In this document: piece by piece, positions 30,707 to 45,500 of the stretch
Layout of the letters: every line of letters starts with the position of its first letter
Position numbering within the stretch: the first letter of the stretch is position 1
NCBI RefSeq assembly: GCF_000002235.5
Contig: NW_022145609.1
Coordinates: 34,356,630 to 34,420,629 of the forward strand
Length of the DNA stretch: 64,000 nucleotides
Direction of reading: 5' to 3'
DNA from: Strongylocentrotus purpuratus
Taxonomy: Eukaryota; Echinodermata; Echinoidea; Camarodonta; Strongylocentrotidae
The notes under the pieces: generated by a model
The model's database searches: none
Told to the model about the DNA's origin: nothing
What the model saw: only the letters and a program-made list of their open reading frames with translations
Program-made: the position numbers and the translations under genes

Positions 30707-33294
30707 TTAACGACACATATGGAACTGCGCGTACAAATTATACTTATCAAGACTAGGCGCGCAGTGAGCAAGACATGCGCTTGCAGAGGACATGACTACA
30801 TGTAGTTGCAGACACGCGCACCGTGAAACATGATAGACTATCGGGGATAAGGCGGGTTACACGCATCCCCCAATAGAGGAAATCATTCACTAGTGTGCAA
30901 ATTATCGTGATTTTTATCGTGATTCTTTCAGTATTTCATCGATATTTTATCTATATTTTATTGTGAAATACCCATCGGGAAACCTGCCCCGCAAAACATG
31001 CCGAATAACTTCTGGGCGGTATTGTACATCACACAGCTCTCTGCACTCTTCTCAAACATGACAACCTCCCCCTGCCTCCCCCCCCCCCCCCCCCTCCCCC
31101 TATACAGAGGTGTCATCATATATCAGCTGGTGGTAAAAGGGTGTTGTGAACTCACATCACACGGCTCTCTGCACTCTTCTCAAACATGACAACCTCCCCC
31201 TGCCTCCCCCCCCCCCTACACACAGATGTAATCATATTTCATCTGGTGGTAAAAGGGGGTTGTGAACCCCATCACAAAGCTCTCAGCACTCTTCTCAAAG
31301 ATGACAAACCCACCCCCCTCCCCTACACACAGGTGTAAATATATTTCAGCTGGTGGTTAAAGGGTGTTGTGAACCCACATCACACAGCTATCTGCACTCT
31401 TTTCAATGTGACAACCTCCCTCTGCCTACCACCCCCCCCCTCTCTACACACAGATGTAAATATATTTCAGCTGGTGGTTAAAGGTGTTGTGAACCCACAT
31501 CACACAGCTCTCTGCACTCTTCTCAAACATGACCCCCCCCCCTACACACAGGTGTAATCTTATATTAGCTGGTGGTAAAAGGGTGTTGTCTGCATTCTTC
31601 TCAAATGTGACAACCTCCCCCTGCCTACCCCCCCCCCCCTACACACAGGTGTAATCACATTTTAGCTGGTGGTAAAAGGGTGTTGTGAACCCACATCACA
31701 CAGCTGTCAGCACTCTTCTCAACATGACAACCTCCCCCTGCCTCCCCCCCCCCCCCCTACACAGAGGTGTCATTATATATCAGCTGGTGGTAAAAGGGTG
31801 TTGTCAACCCACATCACACAGCTATCTGCACTGTTCTCAAACATGACAACCTCCCCCTGCCTCCCCCCCCCCTAATCTTATATCAGCCCCTACACACAGA
31901 TGTTTACATATTTCAGCTGGTGGTAAAAGGGTGTTGTGAACCCACATCACACAGCTATCTGCACTGTTCTCAAACATGATAACCTCCCCCTGCCCCCCCT
32001 ACACACAGATGTAATCACATTTTAGCTGGTGGTAAAAGGGTGTTGTGAACCCACATCACACAGCTTTCTGCACTCTTCTCAAACATGACCCCCCCCCCCC
32101 CCTACACACAGGTATAATCTTATATCAGCTGGTGGTAAAAGGGTGTTGTGAACCCACATCACACAGCTATCTGCACTGTTCTCAAACATGACAACCTCCC
32201 CCTGCCTCCCCCCCCCCCTTACACACAGATGTAATCACATTTCAGCTGGTGGTAAAAGGGTGTTGTGAACCCAATCACACAGCTCTCTGCACTCTTTTCA
32301 AATGTGACAACCTCCTTCTGCCTACCACCCCCCCTCTCTCTACACACAGATGTACATATATTTCAGCTGGTGGTTAAAGGGTGTTGTGAACCCACATCAC
32401 ACAGCTCTCTGCACTCTTTTCAAATGTGACAACCTCCCCCTGCCTACCACCCCCCCCCCTCTCTACACACAGATGTAAATATATTTCAGCTGGTGGTTAA
32501 AGGGTGTTGTGAACCCACATCACACAGCTCTCTGCACTCTTCTCAAACATGATCCCCCCCCCCCCTACACACAGGTGTAATCTTATATTAGCTGGTGGTA
32601 AAAGGGTGTTGTCTGCATTCTTCTCAAATGTGACAACCTCCCCCTGCCTACCCCCCCCCCCCCTACACACAGGTGTAATCACATTTTAGCTGGTGGTAAA
32701 AGGGTGTTGTGAACCAACATCACACAGCTGTCAGCACTCTTCTCAAACATGACAACCTCCCCCTGCCTCCCCCCCCCCCCTACACAGAGGTGTCATCATA
32801 TATCAGCTGGTGGTAAAAGGGTGTTGTCAACCCACATCACACAGCTCTCTGTACTCTTCTCAAACATGACAACCCCCCCCCCCCCCACAGGTGAAATCTT
32901 TTATCAGCTGGCGGTAAAAGGGTCTTCTCAAACATGACAACCTCCCCCTGCTCCCCCCCCCCCCACTTACAAAGAGGTGTAATTTTATATCAGCTGATGG
33001 TAAAAGGGTGTTGTGAACCCACATTACACAGCTATCTGCACTCTTCTCAAACATGACAACCTCCCCCTGCCTACCACCCCCCCCCCCCCTCTCTACACAC
33101 AGGTGTAATCATATTTGAGCTGGTGGTAAAAGTGTGTTGTGAACCCACATCACACAGCTCTCTGCACTCTTCTCAAACATGACACCCCCCCCCCCCTACA
33201 CACAGGTGTAATCTTATATCAGCTAGTGGTAAAAAGGTGTTGTGAACCCACATCACACAGCTATCTGCACTGTTCTCAAACAAGACAACCTCCC

Positions 33295-36200
33295 CCTGCC
33301 TCCCCCCCCCCCCTACACACAGATGTAATCACATTTCAGCTGGTGGTAAAAGGGTGTTGTGAACCCACATCACACAGCTCTCTGCACTCTTCTCAAACAT
33401 GACCCCCCCCCCCCTACACACAGGTGTAATCTTATATTAGCTGGTGGTAAAAGGGTGTTGTGAACCCACATCACACAGCTATCTGCACTGTTCTCAAACA
33501 TGACAACCTCCCCCTGCCCCCCCCCCCTACACACAGGTGTAATCACATTTAGCTGGTGGTAAAAGGGTGTTGTAAACCCAAATCACACAGCTCTCTGCAC
33601 TCTTTTCAAATGTGACAACCTCCTTCTGCCTACCACCCCCCCCCCCCCCCCCTCTACACACAGATGTAAATATATTTCAGCTGGTGGTTAAAGGGTGTTG
33701 TGAACCCACATCACACAGCTATCTGCACTGTTCTCAAACATGACAACTTCCCCCTTCCTCCCCCCCCCCTAATCTTATATCAGCCCCTACACACAGGTGT
33801 AATCTTATATCAGCTGGTGGTAAAAGGGTGCTGTGAACCCACATCACACAGCTATCTGCACTGTTCTCAAACATGACAACCTCCCCCTGCCTCCCCCCTA
33901 AACGGAGTTGTCATCATATATCAGCTGGTGGTAAAAGGGTGTTGTGAACCTACATCACACAGCTCTCTGTACTCTTCTCAAACATGACAACCCCCCCCCC
34001 CCTACCCACAGGTGAAATCTTTTATCAGCTGGCGGTAAAAGCGTCTTCTCAAAAATGACAACTTCCCCCTGCCCCCCCCCCCCCCACCAACAAGAGGTGT
34101 AAACTTATATCAGCTGGTGGTAAAAGGGTGTTGTGAACCTACTTCACACAGCTATCTGCACTCTTCTCAAACATGACAACCTCCCCCTGCCTCCACCCCC
34201 CCCCCTACACACAGATGTCATCATATTTCAGCTGGTGGTAAAAGGGTGTTGTGAACCCACATCACACAGCTCTCAGCACTCTTCTCAAAGATGACAACCC
34301 CATCCCCCTCCCCTACACACAGGTGTAAATATATTTCAGCTGGTGGTTAAAGGGTGTTGTGAACCCACATCACACAGCTATCTGCACTCTTTTCAAATGT
34401 GACAACCTCCCCCTGCCTACCACCCCCCCCCCCTCTCTACACACAGATGTAAATATATTTCAGCTGGTGGTTAAAGGGTGTTGTGAACCCACATCACACA
34501 GCTATCTGCACTGTTCTCAAACATGACAACCTCCCCCTGCCTCCCCCCTAAACAGAGTTGTCATCATATATCAGCTGGTGGTAAAGGGTGTTGTGAACCC
34601 ACATCACACAGCTCTCTGTACTCTTCTCAAACATGACAACCCCCCCCCCCCCTGCCTCCCCCCTAAACAGAGTTGTCATCATATATCAGCTGGTGGTAAA
34701 AGGGTGTTGTGAACCCACATCACACAGCTCTCTGCACTCTTCTCAAACATGACAACCTCCCCCTGCCTCCCCCCCCCCCCCTACACAGAGGTGTCATTAT
34801 ATATCAGCTGGTGGTAAAAGGGTCTTGTGAACCCACATCACACAGCTATCTGCACTATTCTCAAACATGACAACCTCCCCCTGCCTCCTCCCTAATCTTA
34901 TATCAGCCCCTACACACAGATGTTTACATGTTTCAGCTGGTGGTAAAAGGGTGTTGTGAACCCACATCACACAGCTCTCTGCACTCTTCTCAAACATGAC
35001 CCCCCCCCCCCTACACACAGATGTCATCATATTTCAGCTGGTGGTAAAAGGGTGTTGTGAACCCACATCACACAGCTCTCAGCACTCTTCTCAAAGATGA
35101 CAACCCCACCCCCCTCCCCTACACACAGGTTTAAATATATTTGAGATGGTGGTAAAAAGGGTGTTGTGACCCCACATCACACAGCTATCTGCACTGTTCT
35201 CAAACATGACAATCTCCCCCTGCCTCCCCCCCCCCCCTACACACAGATGTGATCACATTTTAGCTGGTGGTAAAAGGTGTTGTGAACCCACATCACACAG
35301 CTATCTGCACTGTTCTCAAACATGACAACCTCCCCCTTCCTCCCCCCCTAATCTTATATCAGCCCCTACACACAGGTGTAATCTTATATCAGCTGGTGGT
35401 AAAAGGGTGTTGTGAACCCACATCACACAGCTATCTGCACTGTTCTCAAACATGACAACCTCCCCCTGCCTCCCCCCCCCCCCTAAACAGAGTTGTCATC
35501 ATATATCAGCTGGTGGTAAAAGGGTGTTGTGAACACACATCACACAGCTCTCTGTACTCTTCTCAACATGACAACCCCCCCCCCCCTACCCACAGGTGAA
35601 ATCTTTTATCAGCTGGCGGTAAAAGCGTCTTCTCAAAAATGACAACTTCCCCCTGCCCCCCCCCCCCACCAACAAAGAGGTGTAAACTTATATCAGCTGG
35701 TGGTAAAAGGGTGTTGTGAACCTACTTCACACAGCTATCTGCACTCTTCTCAAACATGACAACCTCCCCCTGCCTCCACCCCCCCCCCCCTACACACAGA
35801 TGTCATCATATTTCAGCTGGTGGTAAAAGGGTGTTGTGACCCCACATCACACAGCTCTCAGCACTCTTCTCAAAGATGACAAACCCACCCCCCTCCCCTA
35901 CACACAGGTGTAAATATATTTCAGCTGGTGGTTAAAGGGTGTTGTGAACCCACATCACACAGCTATCTGCACTCTTTTCAAATGTGAAAACCTCCCCCTG
36001 CCTACCACCCCCCCCCCTCTCTACACACAGATGTAAATATATTTCAGCTGGTGGTTAAAGGGTGTTGTGAACCCACATCACACAGCTATCTGCACTGTTC
36101 TCAAACATGACAACCTTCCCCAGTATCCCCCCCCCCCCCCTAAACAGAGTTGTCATCATATATCAGCTGGTGGTAAAAGGGTGTTGTGAACCCAAATCAC

Positions 36201-39200
36201 ACAGCTCTCTGTACTCTTCTCAAACATGACAACCCCCCCCCCACCCACAGGTGAAATCTTTTATCAGCTGGCAGTAAAAGCGTCTCTCAAAAATGACAAC
36301 TTCCCCCTGCCCCCCCCCCCACCAACAAAGAGGTGTAAACTTATATCAGCTGATGGTAAAAGGGTGTTGTGAACCCACATTACACATCTATCTGCACTGT
36401 TCTCAAACATGACAATCTACCCCTGCCTCCCCCCCCCCTACACACAGATGTTTTCATATTTCAGCTGGTGGTAAAAGGGTGTTGTGAACCCACATCACAC
36501 AGCTATCTGTACTGTTCTCAAACATGACAACCTCCCCCTGCCTCCCCCCCCCCCTAAACACAGATGTGATCACATTTTAGCTGGTGGTAAAAGGGTGTTG
36601 TGAACCCACATCACACAGCTCTCTGCACTCTTCTCAAACATGACAACCTCCCCCTGCCTCCCCCCCCCCCTACACACAGATGTAATCACATTTCAGCTGG
36701 TGGTAAAAGGGTGTTGTGAACCCACATCACACAGCTCTCTGCACTCTTCTCAAACATGACCCCCCCCCCCTACACACAGGTGTAATCTTATATTAGCTGG
36801 TGGTAAAAGGGTGTTGTGAACCCACATCACACAGCTATCTGCACTGTTCTCAAACATGACAACCTCCCCCTGCCCCCCCCCCCTACACACAGGTGTAATC
36901 ACATTTTAGCTGGTGGTAAAAGGGTGTTGTAAACCCAAATCACACAGCTCTCTGCACTCTTTTCAAATGTGACAACCTCCTTCTGCCTACCACCCCCCCC
37001 CCCTCTCTACACACAGATGTAAATATATTTCAGCTGGTGGTTAAAGGGTGTTGTGAACCCACATCACACAGCTATCTGCACTGTTCTCAAACATGACAAC
37101 TTCCCCCTTCCTCCCCCCCCTAATCTTATATCAGCCCCTACACACAGGTGTAATCTTATATCAGCTGGTGGTAAAAGGGTGCTGTGAACCCACATCACAC
37201 AGCTATCTGCACTGTTCTCAAACATGACAACCTCCCCCTGCCTCCCCCCTAAACGGAGTTGTCATCATATATCAGCTGGTGGTAAAAGGGTGTTGTGAAC
37301 CTACATCACACAGCTCTCTGTACTCTTCTCAAACATGACAACCCCCCCCCCCCTACCCACAGGTGAAATCTTTTATCAGCTGGCGGTAAAAGCGTCTTCT
37401 CAAAAATGACAACTTCCCCCTGCCCCCCCCCCCCCCACCAACAAAGAGGTGTAAACTTATATCAGCTGGTGGTAAAAGGGTGTTGTGAACCTACTTCACA
37501 CAGCTATCTGCACTCTTCTCAAACATGACAACCTCCCCCTGCCTCCACCCCCCCCCTACACACAGATGTCATCATATTTCAGCTGGTGGTAAAAGGGTGT
37601 TGTGAACCCACATCACACAGCTCTCAGCACTCTTCTCAAAGATGACAACCCCATCCCCCTCCCCTACACACAGGTGTAAATATATTTCAGCTGGTGGTTA
37701 AAGGGTGTTGTGAACCCACATCACACAGCTATCTGCACTCTTTTCAAATGTGACAACCTCCCCCTGCCTACCACCCCCCCCCCCCTCTCTACACACAGAT
37801 GTAAATATATTTCAGCTGGTGGTTAAAGGGTGTTGTGAACCCACATCACACAGCTATCTGCACTGTTCTCAAACATGACAACCTCCCCCTGCCTCCCCCC
37901 TAAACAGAGTTGTCATCATATATCAGCTGGTGGTAAAAGGGTGTTGTGAACCCACATCACACAGCTCTCTGTACTCTTCTCAAACATGACAACCCCCCCC
38001 CCCCTGCCTCCCCCCTAAACAGAGTTGTCATCATATATCAGCTGGTGGTAAAAGGGTGTTGTGAACCCACATCACACAGCTCTCTGCACTCTTCTCAAAC
38101 ATGACAACCTCCCCCTGCCTCCCCCCCCCCCCCTACACAGAGGTGTCATTATATATCAGCTGGTGGTAAAAGGGTCTTGTGAACCCACATCACACAGCTA
38201 TCTGCACTATTCTCAAACATGACAACCTCCCCCTGCCTCCTCCCTAATCTTATATCAGCCCCTACACACAGATGTTTACATGTTTCAGCTGGTGGTAAAG
38301 GGTTTTGTGAACCCACATCACACAGCTCTCTGCACTCTTCTCAAACATGACCCCCCCCCCCTACACAGATGTCATCATATTTCAGCTGGTGGTAAAAGGG
38401 TGTTGTGAACCCACATCACACAGCTCTCAGCACTCTTCTCAAAGATGACAACCCCACCCCCCTCCCCTACACACAGGTTTAAATATATTTGAGATGGTGG
38501 TAAAAAGGGTGTTGTGACCCCACATCACACAGCTATCTGCACTGTTCTCAAACATGACAATCTCCCCCTGCCTCCCCCCCCCCCCTACACACAGATGTGA
38601 TCACATTTTAGCTGGTGGTAAAAGGGTGTTGTGAACCCACATCACACAGCTATCTGCACTGTTCTCAAACATGACAACCTCCCCCTTCCTCCCCCCCTAA
38701 TCTTATATCAGCCCCTACACACAGGTGTAATCTTATATCAGCTGGTGGTAAAAGGGTGTTGTGAACCCACATCACACAGCTATCTGCACTGTTCTCAAAC
38801 ATGACAACCTCCCCCTGCCTCCCCCCCCCCCTAAACAGAGTTGTCATCATATATCAGCTGGTGGTAAAAGGGTGTTGTGAACACACATCACACAGCTCTC
38901 TGTACTCTTCTCAAACATGACAACCCCCCCCCCCCCCCTACCCACAGGTGAAATCTTTTATCAGCTGGCGGTAAAAGCGTCTTCTCAAAATGACAACTTC
39001 CCCCTGCCCCCCCCCCCCCCACCAACAAAGAGGTGTAACTTATATCAGCTGGTGGTAAAGGGTGTTGTGAACCTACTTCACACAGCTATCTGCACTCTTC
39101 TCAAACATGACAACCTCCCCCTGCCTCCACCCCCCCCCCCCCCTACACACAGATGTCATCATATTTCAGCTGGTGGTAAAAGGGTGTTGTGACCCCACAT

Positions 39201-39990
39201 CACACAGCTCTCAGCACTCTTCTCAAAGATGACAAACCCACCCCCCTCCCCTACACACAGGTGTAAATATATTTCAGCTGGTGGTTAAAGGGTGTTGTGA
39301 ACCCACATCACACAGCTATCTGCACTCTTTTCAAATGTGAAAACCTCCCCCTGCCTACCACCCCCCCCTCTCTACACACAGATGTAAATATTTCAGCTGG
39401 TGGTTAAAGGTGTTGTGAACCCACATCACACAGCTATCTGCACTGTTCTCAAACATGACAACCTTCCCCAGTATCCCCCCCCCCCCTAAACAGAGTTGTC
39501 ATCATATATCAGCTGGTGGTAAAAGGGTGTTGTGAACCCAAATCACACAGCTCTCTGTACTCTTCTCAAACATGACAACCCCCCCCCCACCCACAGGTGA
39601 AATCTTTTATCAGCTGGCAGTAAAGCGTCTCTCAAAAATGACAACTTCCCCCTGCCCCCCCCCCCCACCAACAAGAGGTGTAAACTTATATCAGCTGATG
39701 GTAAAAGGGTGTTGTGAACCCACATTACACATCTATCTGCACTGTTCTCAAACATGACAATCTACCCCTGCCTCCCCCCCCCCCCCTACACACAGATGTT
39801 TTCATATTTCAGCTGGTGGTAAAGGGTGTTTGTGAACCCACATCACACAGCTATCTGTACTGTTCTCAAACATGACAACCTCCCCCTGCCTCCCCCCCCC
39901 CCTAAACACAGATGTGATCACATTTTAGCTGGTGGTAAAAGGGTGTTGTGAACCACATCACACAGCTCTCTGCACTCTTCTCAAACATGA
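33295..39990. repeat. Higher-order repeat of satellite 1, ~3.35 kb, two copies
   Basis: Rare monomer variants recur in the same order about 3.35 kb apart: AAACGGAGTTG near 33900 and 37250, TTTGAGATGG near 35140 and 38490, CTTCCCCAGTATCCCC near 36115 and 39462, GGCAGTAAA near 36270 and 39618. A partial third copy follows (TTTGAGATGG again near 41130). Confidence 0.8.
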
Positions 39991-42599
39991 CAACCTCCCC
40001 CTGCCTCCCCCCCCCCCCCCCTACACAGAGTAGTCATCATATATCAGCTGGTGGTAAAAGGTGTTGTGAACCCACATCACACAGCTCTCTGCACTCTTCT
40101 CAAACATGACCCCCCCCCCCCTTCACCCAGGTATAATCTTATATCAGCTGGTGGTAAAGCGTCTCTCAAAAATGACAACTTCCCCCTGCCCCCCCCCCCC
40201 ACCAACAAAGAGGTGTAAACTTATATCAGCTGATGATAAAAGGGTGTTGTGAACCCACATTACACATCTATCTGCACTGTTCTCAAACATGACAACCTAC
40301 CCCTGCCTCCCCCCCCCCCTACACACAGATGTTTTCATATTTCAGCTGGTGGTAAAAGGGTGTTGTGAACCCACATCACACAGCTATCTGTACTGTTCTC
40401 AACATGACAACCTCCCCCTGCCTCCCCCCCCCTACACACAGATGTGATCACATTTTAGCTGGTGGTAAAAGGGTGTTGTGAACCCACATCACACAGCTAT
40501 CTGTACTGTTCTCAAACATGACAACCTCCCCCTGCCTCCCCCCCCCCTACACAGAGGTGTCATTATATATCAGCTGGTGGTAAAAGGGTGTTGTGAACCC
40601 ACATCACACAGCTATCTGCACTGTTCTCAAACATGACAACCTCCCCCTGCCTCCCCCCCCCCCCTAATCTTATATCAGCCCCTACACACAGATGTTTACA
40701 TATTTCAGCTGGTGGTAAAAGGGTGTTGTGAACCCCATCACACAGCTATCTGCACTGTTCTCAAACATGATAACCTCCCCCTGCCCCCCCCCCTACACAC
40801 AGATGTAATCACATTTTAGCTGGTGGTAAAGGGTGTTGTGAACCCACATCACACAGCTCTCTGCACTCTTCTCAAACATGACCCCCCACCCTACACACAG
40901 ATGTCATCATATTTCAGCTGGTGGTAAAGGGTGTTGTGAACCCAAATCACACAGCTATCTGCACTGTTCTCAACATGACAACCTCCCCCTGCCTCCCCCC
41001 CCCCCCTACACACAGATGTAATCACATTTCAGCTGGTGGTAAAAGGGTGTTGTGAACCCAATCACACAGCTCTCAGCACTCTTCTCAAGATGACAACCCC
41101 ACCCCCCTCCCCTACACACAGGTGTAAATATATTTGAGATGGTGGTAAAAAGGTGTTGTGACCCCACATCACACAGCTATCTGCACTGTTCTCAAACATG
41201 ACAATCTCCCCCTGCCTCCCCCCCCCCTACACACAGATGTGATCACATTTTAGCTGGTGGTAAAAGGGTGTTGTGAACCCACATCACACAGCTATCTGCA
41301 CTGTTCTCAACATGACAACCTCCCCCTTCCTCCCCCCCCCTAATCTTATATCAGCCCCTACACACAGGTGTAATCTTATATCAGCTGGTGGTAAAAGGGT
41401 GTTGTGAACCCACATCACACAGCTATCTGCACTGTTCTCAAACATGACAACCTCCCCTGCCTCCCCCCGCCTAAACAGAGTTGTCATCATATATCAGCTG
41501 GTGGTAAAAGGGTGTTGTGAACCCACATCACACAGCTCTCTGTACTCTTCTCAACATGACAACCCCCCCCCCCCCTACCCACAGGTGAAATCTTTTATCA
41601 GCTGGCGGTAAAAGCGTCTTCTCAAAATGACAACTTCCCCCTGCCCCCCCCCACCAACAAGAGGTGTAAACTTATATCAGCTGGTGGTAAAAGGGTGTTG
41701 TGAACCTACTTCACACAGCTATCTGCACTCTTCTCAAACATGACAACCTCCCCCTGCCTCCACCCCCCCCCCTACACACAGATGTCATCATATTTCAGCT
41801 GGTGGTAAAAGGTGTTGTGACCCCACATCACACAGCTCTCAGCACTCTTCTCAAAGATGACAAACCCACCCCCCTCCCCTACACACAGGTGTAAATATAT
41901 TTCAGCTGGTGGTTAAAGGGTGTTGTGAACCCACATCACACAGCTATCTGCACTCTTTTCAAATGTGACAACCTCCCCCTGCCTACCACCCCCCCCCCCT
42001 CTCTACACACAGATGTAAATATATTTCAGCTGGTGGTTAAAGGGTGTTGTGAACCCACATCACACAGCTATCTGCACTGTTCTCAAACATGACAACCTCC
42101 CCCAGTCTCCCCCCCCCTAAACAGAGTTGTCATCATATATCAGCTGGTGGTAAAAGGGTGTTGTGAACCCAAATCACACAGCTCTCTGTACTCTTCTCAA
42201 ACATGACAACCCCCCCCCCCTACCCACAGGTGAAATCTTTTATCAGCTGGCGGTAAAAGCGTCTCTCAAAAATGACAACTTCCCCCTGCCCCCCCCCCAC
42301 CAACAAAGAGGTGTAAACTTATATCAGCTGATGGTAAAAGGGTGTTGTGAACCCACATTACACATCTATCTGCACTGTTCTCAAACATGACAACCTACCC
42401 CTGCCTCCCCCCCCCCCCTACACACAGATGTTTTCATATTTCAGCTGGTGGTAAAAGGGTGTTGTGAACCCACATCACACAGCTATCTGTACTGTTCTCA
42501 AACATGACAACCTCCCCCTGCCTCCCCCCCCCCTACACACAGATGTGATCACATTTTAGCTCGTGGTAAAAGGGTGTTGTGAACCCACATCACACAGCT

Positions 42600-45500
42600 C
42601 TCTGCACTCTTCTCAAACATGACAACCTCCCCCTGCCTCCCCCCCCCCCTACACAGAGTAGTCATCATATATCAGCTGGTGGTAAAAGGGTGTTGTGAAC
42701 CCACATCACACAGCCTGTATCTGTTGTTCTCAAACATGACAACCTCCCCCTGCCTCCCCCCCCCCCTACACACAGATGTGATCACATTTTGCTCGTGGTA
42801 AAAGGGTGTTGTGAACCCACATCACACAGCTCTCTGCACTCTTCTCAAACATGACAACCTCCCCCTGCCTCCCCCCCCCCCCCTACACAGAGTAGTCATC
42901 ATATATCAGCTGGTGGTAAAAGGGTGTTGTGAACCCACATCACACAGCTATCTCCACTGTTCTCAACGTGACAACCTCCCCCTGCCTCCCCCCCCCCTAA
43001 TCTTATATCAGCCCCTACACACAGATGTTTACATATTTCAGCTGGTGGTAAAAGGGTGTTGTGAACCCACATCACACAGCTATCTGCACTGTTCCCAACA
43101 TGATAACCTCCCCCTGCCCCCCCCCCCCCTACACACAGATGTAATCACATTTTAGCTGGTGGTAAAAGGGTGTTGTGAACCCACATCACACAGCTCTCTA
43201 CACTCTTCTCAAACATGACCCCCCCCCCCTTCACCCCAGGTATAATCTTATATCAGCTGGTGGTAAAAGGGTGTTGTGAACCCACATCACACAGCTATCT
43301 GCACTGTTCTCAAACATGACAACCACCCCCTGCCTCCTCCCCCCCCCCCCCTACACACAGATGTAATCACATTTCAGCTGGTGGTAAAAGGGTGTTGTAA
43401 ACCCAAATCACACAGCTCTCTGCACTCTTTTCAAATGTGACAACCTCCTTCTGCCTACCACCCCCCCCTCTCTACACACAGATGTAAATATATTTCAGCT
43501 GGTGGTTAAAGGGTGTTGTGAACCCACATCACACAGCTCTCTGCACTCTTCTCAAACATGATAACGTCCCCCTGCCTCCCCCCTACACAGAGGTGTCATC
43601 ATATATCAGCTGGTGGTAAAAGGGTGTTGTGAACCCACATCACACAGCTCTCTGCAATCTACTCAAACATGACCCCCCACCCTACACACAGGTGTAATCT
43701 TATATCAGCTGGTGGTAAAAGGGTGTTGTGAACCCAAATCACACAGCTATCTGCACTGTTCTCAAACATGACAACCTCCCCCTGCCTCCCCCCCCCCCCC
43801 TACACACAGATGTAATCACATTTCAGCTGGTGGTAAAAGGGTGTTGTGAACCCAAATCACACAGCTCTCTGCACTCTTTTCAAATGTGACAACCTCCTTC
43901 TGCCTACCACCCCCCCCCTCTCTCTACACACAGATGTAAATATATTTCAGCTGGTGGTTAAAGGGTGCTGTGAACCCACATCACACAGCTATCTGCACTG
44001 TTCTCAAACATGACAACCTCCCCCTGCCTCCCCCCCCCCCCTACACATAGATGTGATCACATTTTAGCTGGTGGTAAAAGGGTGTTGTGAACCCACATCA
44101 CACAGCTATCTGCACTGTTCTCAAACATGACAACTCCCCCTTCCTCCCCCCCCCCTAATCTTATATCAGCCCATACACACAGGTGTAATCTTATATCAGC
44201 TGGTGGTAAAAGGGTGCTGTGAACCCACATCACACAGCTATCTGCACTGTTCTCAAACATGACAACCTCCCCCTGCCTCCCCCCTAAACAGAGTTGTCAT
44301 CATATATCAGCTGGTGGTAAAAGGGTGTTGTGAACCTACTTCACACAGCTATCTGCACTCTTCTCAAACATGACAACCTCCCCCTGCCTCCACCCCCCCC
44401 CCCCCTACACACAGATGTCATCATATTTCAGCTGGTGGTAAAAAGGTGTTGTGACCCCACATCACACAGTTCTCAGCACTCTTCTCAAAGATGACAACCC
44501 ACCCCCCTCCCCTACACACAGGTGTAAATATATTTCAGCTGGTGGTTAAAGGGTGTTGTGAACCCCACATCACACAGTTATCTGCACTCTTTTCAAATGT
44601 GACAACCTCCCCCTGCCTACCACCCCCCCCCCTCTCTACACACAGATGTAAATATATTTCAGCTGGTGGTTAAAGGGTGTTGTGAACCCACATCACACAG
44701 CTATCTGCACTGTTCTCAAACATGACAACCTCCCCCAGTCTCCCCCCCCCCCCTAAACAGAGTTGTCATCATATATCAGCTGGTGGTAAAAGGGTGTTGT
44801 GAACCCAATCACACAGCTCTCTGTACTCTTCTCAAACATGACAACCCCCCCCCCCCCTACCCACAGGTGAAATCTTTTATCAGCTGGCGGTAAAAGCGTC
44901 TTCTCAAAATGACAACTTCCCCCTGCCCCCCCCCCCCCCCACCAACAAAGAGGTGTAAACTTATATCAGCTGATGGTAAAAGGGTGTTGTGAACCCACAT
45001 TACACATCTATCTGCACTGTTCTCAAACATGACAACCTACCCCTGCCTCCCCCCCCCCTACACACAGATGTTTTCATATTTCAGCTGGTGGTAAAAGGTG
45101 TTGTGAACCCACATCACACAGCTATCTGTACTGTTCTCAAACATGACAACCTCCCCCTGCCTCCCCCCTCCCTACACACAGATGTGATCACATTTTAGCT
45201 GGTGGTAAAAGGGTGTTGTGACTTACATCACACAGCTCTCTGCACTCTTCTCAAACATGACAACCTCCCCCTTGCCTCCCCCCCCCCCCTACACAGAGTA
45301 GTCATCATATATCAGCTGGTGGTAAAGGTGTTGTGAACCCACATCACACAGCTATCTCCACTGTTCTCAAACGTGACAACCTCCCCCCTGCCTCCCCCCC
45401 CTATCTTATATCAGCCCCTACACACAGATGTTTACATATTTCAGCTGGTGGTAAAAGGGTGTTGTGAACCCACATCACACAGCTATCTGCACTGTTCTCA

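Larger units (their letters stand above)
26669..31024. mobile_element. 4.36-kb inverted-repeat DNA element with TA target duplication, no transposase
   Basis: The left end starts CAATACCGCCCAGAAGTTAT; the complement of the right end starts identically, with about 28 bp of inverted repeat and one mismatch. The flanks are TA at 26667-26668 and 31025-31026. Removing the element and one TA restores an intact satellite monomer (GAACC-TA-CATCACAC). Subterminal regions on both sides are rich in ATCGTGA repeats. No transposase ORF is visible, so it is non-autonomous or degraded. The TA duplication points to Tc1/mariner-like mobilisation, but the length and termini are unusual. It carries nested repeats of its own. 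Confidence 0.85.

Noticed and set aside
26669-31024. Polinton or other capsid-bearing element
   Set aside because: No coding sequence for polymerase, integrase or capsid is visible, the inverted ends are short and the target duplication is TA.
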